DNA of 64,000 nt from Ignavibacteriota bacterium (GCA_019637995.1 JAHBUQ010000001.1:1449517-1513516), one strand, 5' to 3'. Shown: positions 20,438 to 30,206, counted from the stretch's first letter. The notes: a model not told the origin generated them from the letters alone. Translations and numbers: made by a program.

Positions 20438-21112
20438 TTATCCTACCTTTAATAAATCATTAGCCAAATTTAAGATGATTGACGTTTGTTCTTCAATTGT
20501 AATATTTGATGTATCAATTTCGATTGCATCATCAGCCTTTTTTAAAGGACTTATTTCGCGACTGCTGTCATATTTATCACGAGCTTCAATCTGCGAACTA
20601 ATTTCATCAATTGATGAATCATATCCTTTGAGCTTAAGTTCCTTCATTCTCCTTTCCGCTCTGGCTTCAATAGATGCTATGAGATAAATCTTAAGCTCTG
20701 CCTGAGTAAAAACAACAGTTCCAATATCTCGCCCATCCATAACAACACCACCGGACTGCCCCATTAATCTCTGTTGCTCGACCATTTTCTCGCGGACATA
20801 AGCCATAGCACTCACCGGACTGACCAGTTTAGTTACGTCCGGTCGCCGGATATCATCACTTACGTCCCGACCATCCAAAATAGTTCTTTGCCCTAAGTCG
20901 CTTTGTCTTAACTCGATTATTATATCATCAACAACTTTGCTGACAGATTCATCATTGATATCCGTATTTGCTTCAATGCACGCAAGTGTAACAGCTCTGT
21001 ACATAGCTCCTGTATCAATATAAATATATCCCAATTTTTCAGCTACAATTTTTGCCGTTGTTGATTTTCCCGAGCCTGCAGGTCCATCAATTGCAATAAT
21101 AATTTTTTTCAT
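20438..21112 (-). CDS. cmk: Cytidylate kinase
   Basis: 224 residues from the ATG at 21112. It phosphorylates CMP and dCMP. The P-loop is GPAGSGKS (10-17); YIDTGAMYRAVT is the CMP-binding motif; DGRDIGT carries the nucleotide-binding Asp-Arg. The ATG overlaps the upstream HAD stop codon in the TGATG configuration, indicating termination-reinitiation. An in-frame TTG one codon upstream is less likely. Confidence 0.95.
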   Translation of the reverse strand: MKKIIIAIDGPAGSGKSTTAKIVAEKLGYIYIDTGAMYRAVTLACIEANTDINDESVSKVVDDIIIELRQSDLGQRTILDGRDVSDDIRRPDVTKLVSPVSAMAYVREKMVEQQRLMGQSGGVVMDGRDIGTVVFTQAELKIYLIASIEARAERRMKELKLKGYDSSIDEISSQIEARDKYDSSREISPLKKADDAIEIDTSNITIEEQTSIILNLANDLLKVG

Positions 21113-21822
21113 CAATTTGAATTTAACAATGAATAAATAGTTTTCAATGAATAACTAGTATCTCCAAGGTCATTTAAAACTGCATCAGGAGCTTGAGAGT
21201 TCAACTCTTCATTCGTAAATCCGCCTGTTGCAACAGCAATTACTTTAATTCCGTTCTTTCTTGCACATTCGATATCTCTGTGCGTATCCCCGATTATAAT
21301 AGTATTATGAGATGCAAATAGCTGTGTATTATAATGCTGATTGATTCTCATGATTGCTATGGGTGGCAGCATATTTCTGTCTTCAGAATCGCAACCGAAA
21401 GCACCGGTTGGAAAGTATGAGTCAAGCCCTGCAATACTTAATTTTAAATATGCATTTTCTAAAAAGTTTCCTGTTATAAGACCTAATCTGACTTCGTCAT
21501 TTTCGCTAAGGGTTTTTATTAAATCAGGAACACCCGGTAGGACAGTAACATTTTCAGGTAAGGAATGCTGCTGAAACATAACAAGCATCTTTTTCCATAT
21601 TTGAGGAATCAGTTCAATTGTATCCTGATATGAAATGCCAATATTTTCACTTATACTTCTTATTATCTGGAGGTCTGTCATACCGTGGAATTGAGGTATT
21701 GCTGAGTCCGGAACATCACGACCAAAAAGCTCTTTGAGCATTTCAGCAAATAACTGCTTGGCTATTCCATGCCTGAAATTTAAAATTGTACCATCTATGT
21801 CAAACAAAACAAGATATTTCAT
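21112..21822 (-). CDS. HAD-family phosphatase (phosphoglycolate phosphatase-like)
   Basis: A 236-residue HAD hydrolase. Motif I is DIDGT (8-12) with both catalytic aspartates; motif II Thr is in GLITGN; the motif IV acid pair is in IIGDTHRDIECA. A helical cap domain lies between about 15 and 95. This subclass covers phosphoglycolate phosphatases and beta-phosphoglucomutases, so the substrate is undecided. First gene of the minus-strand run HAD-cmk-ispH-methyltransferase-flippase-ZIP. Confidence 0.88.
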   Translation of the reverse strand: MKYLVLFDIDGTILNFRHGIAKQLFAEMLKELFGRDVPDSAIPQFHGMTDLQIIRSISENIGISYQDTIELIPQIWKKMLVMFQQHSLPENVTVLPGVPDLIKTLSENDEVRLGLITGNFLENAYLKLSIAGLDSYFPTGAFGCDSEDRNMLPPIAIMRINQHYNTQLFASHNTIIIGDTHRDIECARKNGIKVIAVATGGFTNEELNSQAPDAVLNDLGDTSYSLKTIYSLLNSN

Positions 21823-21979
21823 TATTTGAAAATTGTAAGAATTAAATAATGCATAAGACGTCTTAGTTTAACTAAGTATTTTTAATATTGAAAAACTTAT
21901 AATATTTATGTTCATAAAAAAAGTTTGATTTATTTTCAAATATTATCAATTTTTATAAAAGAATTAGATTAATATTTTA

Positions 21980-21987
21980 TATTTTTG
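21980..21987 (+). promoter_or_regulatory. Candidate -7 promoter box for trxA
   Basis: TATTTTTG matches TAnnTTTG and lies 38 nt before the trxA ATG. No obvious -33 TTTG is present at the normal distance. Confidence 0.4.
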
Positions 21988-22025
21988 TATATGTAATTTT
22001 TATGATTTTAAGGAGTTATTTTATA

Positions 22026-22349
22026 ATGTCAAAACCACATCATCTCACAGATGCAGAATTTGAAAATGTAGTAATTAAATCAGATATTCCAGTATTAATT
22101 GACTTTTGGGCTGCATGGTGCGGACCTTGCCGTTTGATTGCACCAATAGTTGACGAAATGGCTGGAGAATATGAAGGCAAAGCCAAAATTTGCAAACTTG
22201 ATGTTGATAACAACACCCAGGTAGCAAGTAAATATGGCATCCGCTCAATTCCTACTATTCTCATTTTCAAAAACGGTGAAGTAGTTGACCAGATAGTAGG
22301 TGCTGTTCCTAAAGCCCAAATAGTTGACAGATTGCAATCTCATTTATAA
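22026..22349 (+). CDS. trxA: Thioredoxin
   Basis: 107 residues from the ATG at 22026, which has AAGGAG 10 nt upstream; an ATG at 22002 precedes that site and is unlikely. The redox motif WCGPC (C32, C35) sits in FWAAWCGPCR, and the cis-proline is in RSIPTILIF. It reduces protein disulfides in the cytoplasm. The pterin dehydratase, enolase and phosphohexomutase genes follow closely on the same strand. Confidence 0.96.
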   Translation: MSKPHHLTDAEFENVVIKSDIPVLIDFWAAWCGPCRLIAPIVDEMAGEYEGKAKICKLDVDNNTQVASKYGIRSIPTILIFKNGEVVDQIVGAVPKAQIVDRLQSHL

Positions 22350-22361
22350 TAAGGTTTAGAA

Positions 22362-22655
22362 ATGTTCCGACCTGAATTATTGAAAGATGACGAAATCGCC
22401 GATTTATTGTCGGATTTCCCTTTTTGGAAAAAGGAAAATACATTAATTGTAAAAGAAATAGCCGCGTCTAACTTTGCCGCGGCTATCGGTATTGTCAACT
22501 CTGTAGCTGTTCTTGCAGAAAAAGCCGACCATCACCCTGACATACTAATTTACGGATGGAACAAAATTCGTATAATGTTATCTACTCACGATAAAGGTGG
22601 TCTTACAAAATTGGACTTTGAATTAGCTAAAAAAATTGATGAATTAAATTTTTAA
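22362..22655 (+). CDS. phhB: 4a-hydroxytetrahydrobiopterin dehydratase (PCD/DCoH)
   Basis: A 97-residue protein of normal family length. The active-site motif EKADHHPDI (H57, H58) and the later histidine in LSTHDKGGLT match pterin-4a-carbinolamine dehydratases, which regenerate pterin cofactor after aromatic amino acid hydroxylation. No phenylalanine hydroxylase is in the window. Its start is 12 nt after trxA. Confidence 0.92.
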   Translation: MFRPELLKDDEIADLLSDFPFWKKENTLIVKEIAASNFAAAIGIVNSVAVLAEKADHHPDILIYGWNKIRIMLSTHDKGGLTKLDFELAKKIDELNF

Positions 22656-22658
22656 TAA

Positions 22659-23966
<1,308 letters not shown>

Positions 23967-23994
23967 TATATGAATAATTAATTAGAGTAAGAGA

Positions 23995-25395
23995 ATGATT
24001 AAATTTGGAACAGACGGCTGGCGCGGACTTATTGCAAGAGATTTTACTTTTGAAAATGTTCAGAAAGTGGCATTAGCAACTGCCCGTTATCTGAAGAATA
24101 AATTCGGTGAGGATAATTTGAATGTCGTCATTGGGTATGATACAAGATTTCTTTCACGGCAGTTTGCAGAAGAAACCGCTTTAGTACTTGCTTGGCAGGG
24201 CATTAAAGTTCAGTTGACTGATGGAGTTTCATCTACTCCTCAGGTTTCTTATCATACTAAACAAAAGAATGCTTCTCTTGGAATTGTAATTACCGCAAGC
24301 CATAACCCTCCTATTTATAATGGTTACAAGGTTAAGGCTAATTTCGGTGGTCCTGCTAAACCTGAAGATATTACAGAACTTGAAGTTGAACTCAAAAAAC
24401 TCTGGAATAAACCGCCTCAGTTTAAAATGAAAACTTTGAAAGAGTATATCAAACTGGGTTATATCAAAATTTTTGATGCAAAAGAATCTTATCTGAGATA
24501 CATCAAAAAGAAAATTGATATTGAAGCTATTCAAAATTCAGGTTTCAAAATTCTTTTTGATCCCATGCACGGAGCAGGAATTGACACTATTCATAAACTT
24601 CTGCCTGGCGCAAGTGAAATTCATGGTGAATACAATCCATCTTTCGGTGAAATTGACCATCCTGAACCTATTGCTGAATGTTTGGGTACTTTGGCAGCGA
24701 AAGTTGTCGAAGGTAAATTCGATATTGGTGTTGCTTTAGATGGTGATGCTGACAGACTTGGGCTGATGGACCACGAAGGTAATTTTGTTGATTCGCATAA
24801 AATCTTCATGATTATGCTAAAATATCTTTATGAAGTCAAAAAGAAACGCGGTGCTGTTGCCAAGACTGTATCACTCACTACAATGGTAAATCTGTATTGT
24901 GAAAAGAAGAAGATTCATCTTTTTGAAACTGCTGTAGGATTTAAGCATATTGCAAAACTGATGGTAGAGGAAAAAATCTTAATTGGTGGTGAAGAATCAG
25001 GCGGATTAAGCTCGATTGTTCATATACCTGAACGTGATGGATTATTCAATTCTCTGATGATACTTGAAATTATGGCTGTCCGCAAAAAATCTTTGAAAGA
25101 GCTGTGTGATGAGCTTGACGAAGAATTTGGCGTTCACCGTTTCAGCCGCAGAGATGTAACAGTTACAGAGGAATTGAAAGAGCAGATTCTGAAAGCGGCG
25201 GGCTCTAATCCAACACAATTGGGTAAATATCCTGTCATCGGTACAAATTTCACAGATGGTTTTAAATTCTTTGTGGATAAGGGCTGGCTTTTGATTCGTG
25301 CATCCGGCACCGAGCCATTGATAAGATTCTACGCTGAAGCTGATTCAGTCACCAAAGTTGAAGAACTTCTTGACTCCGGAATGAAACTGAAGTAA
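23995..25395 (+). CDS. Phosphohexomutase (phosphoglucomutase/phosphomannomutase family)
   Basis: A 466-residue alpha-D-phosphohexomutase. The phosphoserine loop is TASHNPP (S102), the metal loop is DGDADRLG, the sugar-specificity loop is GGEESGGLSS, and the phosphate-binding loop is RASGTEPLIR. GEESGG is shared by PGM and PMM/PGM enzymes, so glucose versus mannose preference cannot be settled. Either way it supplies sugar 1-phosphates for nucleotide-sugar synthesis. A strong terminator follows. Confidence 0.93.
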   Translation: MIKFGTDGWRGLIARDFTFENVQKVALATARYLKNKFGEDNLNVVIGYDTRFLSRQFAEETALVLAWQGIKVQLTDGVSSTPQVSYHTKQKNASLGIVITASHNPPIYNGYKVKANFGGPAKPEDITELEVELKKLWNKPPQFKMKTLKEYIKLGYIKIFDAKESYLRYIKKKIDIEAIQNSGFKILFDPMHGAGIDTIHKLLPGASEIHGEYNPSFGEIDHPEPIAECLGTLAAKVVEGKFDIGVALDGDADRLGLMDHEGNFVDSHKIFMIMLKYLYEVKKKRGAVAKTVSLTTMVNLYCEKKKIHLFETAVGFKHIAKLMVEEKILIGGEESGGLSSIVHIPERDGLFNSLMILEIMAVRKKSLKELCDELDEEFGVHRFSRRDVTVTEELKEQILKAAGSNPTQLGKYPVIGTNFTDGFKFFVDKGWLLIRASGTEPLIRFYAEADSVTKVEELLDSGMKLK

Positions 25396-25422
25396 TTCAT
25401 TCCATTATTTAATGCATATCAG

Positions 25423-25458
25423 ACTCCGAACTTTTCTATTTAAGGTTCGGAGTTTTTT
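25423..25458 (+). terminator. Rho-independent terminator after the phosphohexomutase gene
   Basis: ACTCCGAAC (25423-25431) pairs with GTTCGGAGT (25445-25453) and is followed by TTTTTT. It isolates the downstream sigma-factor operon. Confidence 0.9.
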
Positions 25459-25503
25459 AAAATATGCCTATTTAAAAAACAATTTGCAACTTATTTCAAT
25501 CTT

Positions 25504-26100
25504 GTGCATCTATTTGTTTGGACAGAAAATTACAGGACAAAAATTGTTTTGAATTCCAAAGAAAAACAGGAAAAATTCTTAGAGTTGTTTCATGCTTTAA
25601 ATGATTCACTCTATATGTATGCACGGGCTTTGGCAAAGAATAGCGAAGACGCTGAAGACCTTGTTAGTGATACTATTCTTGTCTGTTATGAAAAATTTGA
25701 TAATCTTAGAGATTTAACCGGATTCAAAGGATACGTTTTTAAGACAATCAGGAGCTTACACAGGCAAAAATACCGCAGGTCGTGGCTTTTTGGATTCTTC
25801 GATGAAAAAAGTTCTGATAATATCGTTTCTTCAGAACCGGCACCTGATTTACCATACGATATTGGCATTTTATACAAAGAAATAAACAATTTACCCGAAT
25901 TGCAAAAGGAAGCGGTGGTATTATTTGAAATTTCGGGGTTTTCGATTAGGGAAATCATGCAAATACAAGGTGGTACTGAATCAGGAGTGAAATCAAGAAT
26001 AAAACGAGGAAAAGAGAAGCTAAGGTCATTGATGATGGTTCACCATTCTGATAAGGATTTTTTAGTATTTGCTGAACGAAGCGAAGAGGTAGAAAAATGA
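25504..26100 (+). CDS. ECF-type RNA polymerase sigma factor
   Basis: A 198-residue sigma-70 family protein with only regions 2 and 4. Region 2 spans about 30-85 (NSEDAEDLVSDTILVCYEKF, FKGYVFKTIRSLHRQKYRR). Region 4 spans about 125-175 (LPELQKEAVVLFEISGFS, SGVKSRIKRGKEKLRSLM). Region 4 normally reads the -35 element and region 2 the -10. The start is unclear: GTG at 25504 or TTG at 25549; the latter gives 183 residues and begins just before the conserved helix. The stop overlaps the next gene by 4 nt (ATGA), so the pair is coupled, as sigma and anti-sigma genes usually are. Confidence 0.9.
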   Translation: MHLFVWTENYRTKIVLNSKEKQEKFLELFHALNDSLYMYARALAKNSEDAEDLVSDTILVCYEKFDNLRDLTGFKGYVFKTIRSLHRQKYRRSWLFGFFDEKSSDNIVSSEPAPDLPYDIGILYKEINNLPELQKEAVVLFEISGFSIREIMQIQGGTESGVKSRIKRGKEKLRSLMMVHHSDKDFLVFAERSEEVEK

Positions 26101-27734
26101 ATTTTAATAATAAATCTTTAGAAAGCTATTTTAAATCTGCAAGGAATCATAAATCACCGATTACCGATGAGAAAATGCGACATCTTATCGAAAACAGTGA
26201 TAATTTTCCTTCATCGAATTTTATTAACAAACGAAAAGGAATCCTGACTATGACTTTATCATCATTAATTATTGCCGGACTGATTTATTTCGGTCTGAAT
26301 ACCACATCTTTTGAGAATATTTCAAATGTTCAATCAAATATTGAGATAACTTATGACCATAATATTAGCAACAAACTGAATGTGGAACATCAATCAGCAG
26401 CTCATTCAGAAATACCAATTGAATACGAACAAACTACAAATGACGCTACTAAAACTTTGCAGAAGGAATACAATCAAAACGATAAAATTCAGGGATTAAA
26501 TTCTATAACTTTAAATGAAGATTATTTAGAAGTGTTTGGTGTTTCAATTGATACAAAAAATCAAAATGGAGAAATAATTACAGGTATTGGATTCAGCACA
26601 AAAATGAGTCCAACAGCTGCGATTTATTCAGTGTACACACTATCTCACGGCTCTACACACAGATTTGACAAAATTACTGAAAATGATACAACAAAGCATA
26701 TCAGATTGGCTCCTGAAGCATTAACAAACTTTAAAGGAGGGATTTATTTATATTCAAGTAATATTTTTATCGAGAGTAATGAGTTAGACGAGTTTTTTCC
26801 GTTTAGAAGTGAGTTTAATGATTTTATGAATATTAACTTTCATTCTTCGATAAGTGAATTTATAATTCCGGAAAATATTAAATTGAATTTAAGTAAATTA
26901 CAAAGTATTTTCAAAGAATTTTCTTTTAAGAATGACGGTCAAGATGAAATCAACAATGAAATAAAATTACTGCTCACCAAAATGAATGAATATTTCCAAA
27001 AAATCAAAGTGGATTTATCATTCAAGGATACGAGTTCAACTTCAAAACATGATATGACATTTACATTTTTTAAAGATGAATCCAACAAAGACAGTTTGTC
27101 AAATGAAGATATCAAATACTACGATGACTTAGGTAGCAATGTTCAATTTGTTCAGCATCCGGTTAGAATGATTGATTTTCTGAAAATTGATTATCCCGTA
27201 CTTTCGGCTAAAGTTGAATTAATTAATGAGCAGTTTCAAAATTACGTTTTCTCCAACAAAATGGTAGCTATCGAAATTCCCACAAATAAAGATAAAACAG
27301 AAGGTTTTATATTTTGGTACAAACCATCTCAGGAGCTTATTGAATTGCTACCGGCTAAATACAGCAAACAACTCGCAAAGGAATTTAAATTACTTGAAAA
27401 GGAAGAAGCTATATGCGGTGCTGATATTAACGTAGAAGAAACATACCTTGATATTTGGAGAACTTGTAGTGGTTCAATTGAGAATTTGAGAGTTTTCCCA
27501 AATCCTGTGGAAACTGAACTCACAGTCAAGTTTGATTTAAAAGAATCAAGAAATATTCAAATTTCAATATATGATTTGGAAGGTAATAAAATCATGGATT
27601 TGAAAAAAGCCGGCTATAATTCTGGGATTAATACTGAATTTCTTGACTTGACAAAATTAGTTCCGGGAATTTATATAATAGCTGTTCAAAGTAACAATAA
27701 TGAAATTACAATGCAAAGAATCATAAAAAAATAA
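26097..27734 (+). CDS. Anti-sigma-like membrane protein ending in a T9SS sorting domain
   Basis: A 545-residue protein with three parts. Residues 1-47 are a short cytoplasmic segment (LESYFKSARNHKSPITDEKM) of the kind that opens many Bacteroidota anti-sigma and regulator proteins. Residues about 49-66 form one membrane helix. A large extracytoplasmic region follows and ends (about 462-545) in a type A T9SS sorting domain: LRVFPNPVETELTVKF, ISIYDLEGNKIMDL, LVPGIYIIAVQS, with the usual basic end (RIIKK). The middle domain (130-450) is not recognised. The 4-nt overlap with the sigma gene argues that it controls that factor. A T9SS tail on a membrane-anchored regulator is unexpected, because cargo normally has a cleavable signal peptide. 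Confidence 0.75.
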   Translation: MNFNNKSLESYFKSARNHKSPITDEKMRHLIENSDNFPSSNFINKRKGILTMTLSSLIIAGLIYFGLNTTSFENISNVQSNIEITYDHNISNKLNVEHQSAAHSEIPIEYEQTTNDATKTLQKEYNQNDKIQGLNSITLNEDYLEVFGVSIDTKNQNGEIITGIGFSTKMSPTAAIYSVYTLSHGSTHRFDKITENDTTKHIRLAPEALTNFKGGIYLYSSNIFIESNELDEFFPFRSEFNDFMNINFHSSISEFIIPENIKLNLSKLQSIFKEFSFKNDGQDEINNEIKLLLTKMNEYFQKIKVDLSFKDTSSTSKHDMTFTFFKDESNKDSLSNEDIKYYDDLGSNVQFVQHPVRMIDFLKIDYPVLSAKVELINEQFQNYVFSNKMVAIEIPTNKDKTEGFIFWYKPSQELIELLPAKYSKQLAKEFKLLEKEEAICGADINVEETYLDIWRTCSGSIENLRVFPNPVETELTVKFDLKESRNIQISIYDLEGNKIMDLKKAGYNSGINTEFLDLTKLVPGIYIIAVQSNNNEITMQRIIKK

Positions 27735-27764
27735 CGAAAGCTTCTGAAATATAAAACAAAAAAA

Positions 27765-27797
27765 AAAGCCCTCATCATAATCCGGTGAGGGCTTTTT
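27765..27797. terminator. Bidirectional terminator
   Basis: AAAGCCCTCA (27765-27774) pairs with TGAGGGCTTT (27786-27795), preceded by an A run and followed by a T run. It serves both the plus-strand sigma operon and the minus-strand brnTA remnant. Confidence 0.9.
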
Positions 27798-27811
27798 CAT
27801 TAAAAAATATT

Positions 27812-28054
27812 TTATCTTATTATAGCAAGTGATTTAAGTTGAAGTCTTAGAAATTGATTTAACTGCTTAGAATTTTTGAAATGGTATGCTAAATCACTGT
27901 CCAAATTGATGGGAACTGTTTTTCGTAGAGGATTATCAATTTGTTTCAATTTGGAGAAATCAATTTCCAATGGCAACTCATCATTCAAATCCACATCCTG
28001 TTCAATGTTTGGATTTGAATTTTTTTGTATAATCTTTTTGGAATTATTTTTCAT
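27812..28054 (-). CDS. brnA: BrnA-like antitoxin
   Basis: An 80-residue protein. The basic, disordered start is followed by LEIDFSKLKQI and then a ribbon-helix-helix-like tail (TVPINLDSDLAYHFKN, FLRLQLKSLA). This matches BrnA antitoxins: a central region that binds the toxin and a C-terminal DNA-binding domain that represses the operon. The tail ends with VPINLDSDLA in place of the common ISLRIDADVL, so it is a divergent member. ATG at 28054 lies inside the 3' end of the broken brnT gene, overlapping by 11 nt in the standard toxin-first order. The frame is intact although the toxin frame is not. Confidence 0.75.
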   Translation of the reverse strand: MKNNSKKIIQKNSNPNIEQDVDLNDELPLEIDFSKLKQIDNPLRKTVPINLDSDLAYHFKNSKQLNQFLRLQLKSLAIIR

Positions 28055-28313
28055 GATAATTTTTCTCCTTTTTTGTTGCCTTTCTTGAACTTATAATTCT
28101 AACCTTTTGTTCTCTCATAGTGAAATTGACGATAAGCAAAGTATTTGATTTTGAATAACCTCTAACAATATATCTCAATTCATTTTGGGAATGGAAAATA
28201 TCCTAATATACTGCGAATGGGTCGTCAAATACAGTAGCGGCATCTACAAAGCTAACTCCATGCTTGTTGAAGTTTGATTCAGCTTTCGCTATATCCCATT
28301 CAAATTCGTACAA
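28044..28313 (-). pseudogene. brnT: BrnT toxin gene with an in-frame stop codon
   Basis: Reading the minus strand from a TTG at 28313 (right after a TAA), the translation begins YEFEWDIAKAESNFNKHG and continues VSFVDAATVFDDPFAVY, then meets TAG at 28205-28203. The same frame resumes DIFHSQNELRYIVRGYS and ends RIISSRKATKKEKNYHEK at a TAA at 28046-28044. All BrnT landmarks are there: FEWD, KHGVSF, VFDDP and RIISARKAT-like RIISSRKAT. It is therefore an RNase-type toxin of about 89 codons interrupted at codon 37. The start may also have decayed, since no ATG is available. No frameshift is needed, which points to a single recent nonsense change. Confidence 0.85.
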
Positions 28314-28565
28314 TTATCCACCCAAAAATATTAAAAATAAACATTTTCATGATAATAACAAAATTATTTGAAAGAATATAGGTTTTGAATGATATGTTTG
28401 GATTATCCAATATTATATATTTTTGCTTTATAGGGTTATTTCAGTTTTCGGAGTTAATGTCTTGGATTGTGCCATTAATCAGTATTTTTTGCAAGCCGAC
28501 TTTATTGCCATAATTGCAATTTTGAGCAAGTAATATCTAAAATGGGAAAGAAGCTGTTGGATATT

Positions 28566-29177
28566 TCAGCTCAAATTTCTAAGGATTAGTTGGGCATCGG
28601 CATAATTTTCCGCAGTATTTATATTATAGAAAAAGTGCGGATGATAGAATGGCAATTCAGTAATTTCAACAACCTTTGAGTTTGTATTCTCGAGCAAATC
28701 CCGCATAGATAATTTTACTTTTGGCTTGTCATCAATTTTTACATCATTAACCATTTGCTCAATTTTGGGAATTATTTTCTTTGAATAGAATCCAAACAGA
28801 TATTGATTTCTTCCATTTTCAGAAAAAATAATAATATCATGCTGAAACAAATTATCTTTCAAAAACATGATTGCATCAGGATTGAAAAACGGGATGTCGC
28901 CACCAATAATAAAGCTATTGTATGTTTTGGAATTTGAAAGTGCGGAATGTATCCCTGCAATTGGTCCTATTGATTGAATTATATCTTTATATACTTGGCA
29001 ATCCGGAATATAGACATTTTTAGAATTGCTGATAATTAAAATATTCGAAAAAATTTCAGAAATTTTAGAATGAATATACTCCGGTAAGTTGCTATTAGCG
29101 AAAGGTAACAGCAACTTATCGGTTTTCATTCGGGTGCTTTTCCCGCCTGCAATAATAAAGCAGTCAAAATTAAGCAT
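28566..29177 (-). CDS. mobA: MobA-like molybdenum cofactor guanylyltransferase
   Basis: A 203-residue nucleotidyltransferase. The N-terminal signature AGGKSTRMKTDK (10-21) matches MobA (AGGxSxRMGxDK), and GGDIPFF supplies the metal-binding Asp. MobA attaches GMP to molybdopterin to make the guanine dinucleotide cofactor of DMSO-reductase-type enzymes. The next two upstream genes are a CMD protein and a TorD-like chaperone. Their association supports the molybdenum role. It begins 3 nt after the CMD stop. Confidence 0.85.
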   Translation of the reverse strand: MLNFDCFIIAGGKSTRMKTDKLLLPFANSNLPEYIHSKISEIFSNILIISNSKNVYIPDCQVYKDIIQSIGPIAGIHSALSNSKTYNSFIIGGDIPFFNPDAIMFLKDNLFQHDIIIFSENGRNQYLFGFYSKKIIPKIEQMVNDVKIDDKPKVKLSMRDLLENTNSKVVEITELPFYHPHFFYNINTAENYADAQLILRNLS

Positions 29178-29180
29178 TGA

Positions 29181-29495
29181 TTACTGATTACCTAAAATAT
29201 CGTCAACCCATGTCATTGCCATCATCATAGCAGGCATTCCAAGAGTTGGAAGTGCAAGAAGGACAGTCTGACGGATTTCTTCGGCATTACAGCCGGCTGT
29301 TAACGCTTTTCTTACGTGGGCATGAACTGCACCTTCAAGACGACCACCAATTGCAAGAGAAAGCTTAATCAAACTACGGGTTTTATTATCCAAAGGTCCC
29401 GCATTGTGAACGGATGAACCAAGCTCTTCATAAGCTTTCATCACTTCAGGGTAATTTTTGCCAAAATCTGTGAATTGTTTTGGAATAGTATCCAT
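29181..29495 (-). CDS. Carboxymuconolactone decarboxylase (AhpD-like) family protein
   Basis: A 104-residue all-helical protein of the CMD/AhpD fold (LDNKTRSLIKLSLAIGGR, EGAVHAHVRKALTAGC, VLLALPTLGMPA). The Cys-x-x-Cys pair of AhpD-type reductases is absent; the motif has His at VHAHV. It is thus nearer to the redox-silent CMD group. It lies between TorD-like and MobA-like genes. That position suggests a link to molybdoenzyme or redox metabolism, though no function is established. Confidence 0.85.
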   Translation of the reverse strand: MDTIPKQFTDFGKNYPEVMKAYEELGSSVHNAGPLDNKTRSLIKLSLAIGGRLEGAVHAHVRKALTAGCNAEEIRQTVLLALPTLGMPAMMMAMTWVDDILGNQ

Positions 29496-29506
29496 AATGT
29501 AATTCC

Positions 29507-30130
29507 TTAATTATTAAATGGTTTATATATTTTGTAATCGTTAACAAAATGTTCCAAACATTTTGCAAGTTCTGTATAAAAGTCATTAATTGGAAATTCG
29601 TATATTTTTTTGCAGAAAATTGGAATCCAAACTGCAAAATGTTTATTGAAAAATTCAGTTTCACGCTCGTAGAAAAACTTCATTTGCTCTAAATCATTAT
29701 TATTGATGCTTTCAAGCAAATGAAAATTGAGATGATACAAAAATTCTAATTCTATAACTAAATGGTCAGGCATATCCTTCATTTCTTCGTCATAGCCGAC
29801 ACCTGTTTCATTATAAAATCTGAGAACCCATTCGGTAGTGTCATTCATTAATGTTCTCTCGCCAAAATATACAGAACTATAAGGATGAGCTATTGCCTCA
29901 AATGGTCCCATGAAAATTTTTGTATAATCAGCAAGATTTTCTATTTCACTTTTTTGATTATAAAGTTCATTTAGTTTTGTAGCACTTTCAAATGCATTAT
30001 CCGAAAAGTCTTTTAGTGCATTTTGAAGGTGTATATAAATATCTTTACCGGCAAGAATATCATTTTCGGGCTGACAGAATAATGCTGTTAGGATATTTAT
30101 TGCCTGAATTTTTTTTGTGATTAATTCCAT
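29507..30130 (-). CDS. TorD/DmsD-like molybdoenzyme chaperone
   Basis: About 207 residues from the ATG at 30130 (MELITKKIQAINIL). An upstream in-frame start at 30178 falls within a terminator hairpin and is rejected. The all-helical sequence has the TorD family marks: DYTKIFMGPFEAIAHPYSSV and the MPDHLVIELEFLYHL helix. These chaperones bind the twin-arginine leader of molybdoenzymes until the cofactor is inserted. No molybdopterin oxidoreductase gene is nearby, so the client lies elsewhere. Confidence 0.85.
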   Translation of the reverse strand: MELITKKIQAINILTALFCQPENDILAGKDIYIHLQNALKDFSDNAFESATKLNELYNQKSEIENLADYTKIFMGPFEAIAHPYSSVYFGERTLMNDTTEWVLRFYNETGVGYDEEMKDMPDHLVIELEFLYHLNFHLLESINNNDLEQMKFFYERETEFFNKHFAVWIPIFCKKIYEFPINDFYTELAKCLEHFVNDYKIYKPFNN

Positions 30131-30150
30131 AATCAATATTTTTATGAATA

Positions 30151-30188
30151 AATAAAAAACCGTCAAAGTCATTTGCATACTTTGACGG
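30151..30188 (-). terminator. Rho-independent terminator upstream of the TorD-like gene
   Basis: On the minus strand, CCGTCAAAGT / ACTTTGACGG arms (30160-30169, 30179-30188; 9-nt loop) are followed by TTTTTTATTTA. It closes the transcript of the decayed gene and the secreted-protein gene at higher coordinates. Confidence 0.9.
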
Positions 30189-30206
30189 CATTCAAATGAA
30201 ATATTG

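Noticed and set aside
28398..28430. Plus-strand promoter (TTTG and TATTTTTG)
   Set aside because: The boxes are 17 bp apart, but no plus-strand gene follows; the next gene is on the minus strand.
30131..30178. Longer N-terminus for the TorD-like protein
   Set aside because: The extra 16 codons overlap the terminator hairpin at 30151-30188 and lie outside the family's usual start.
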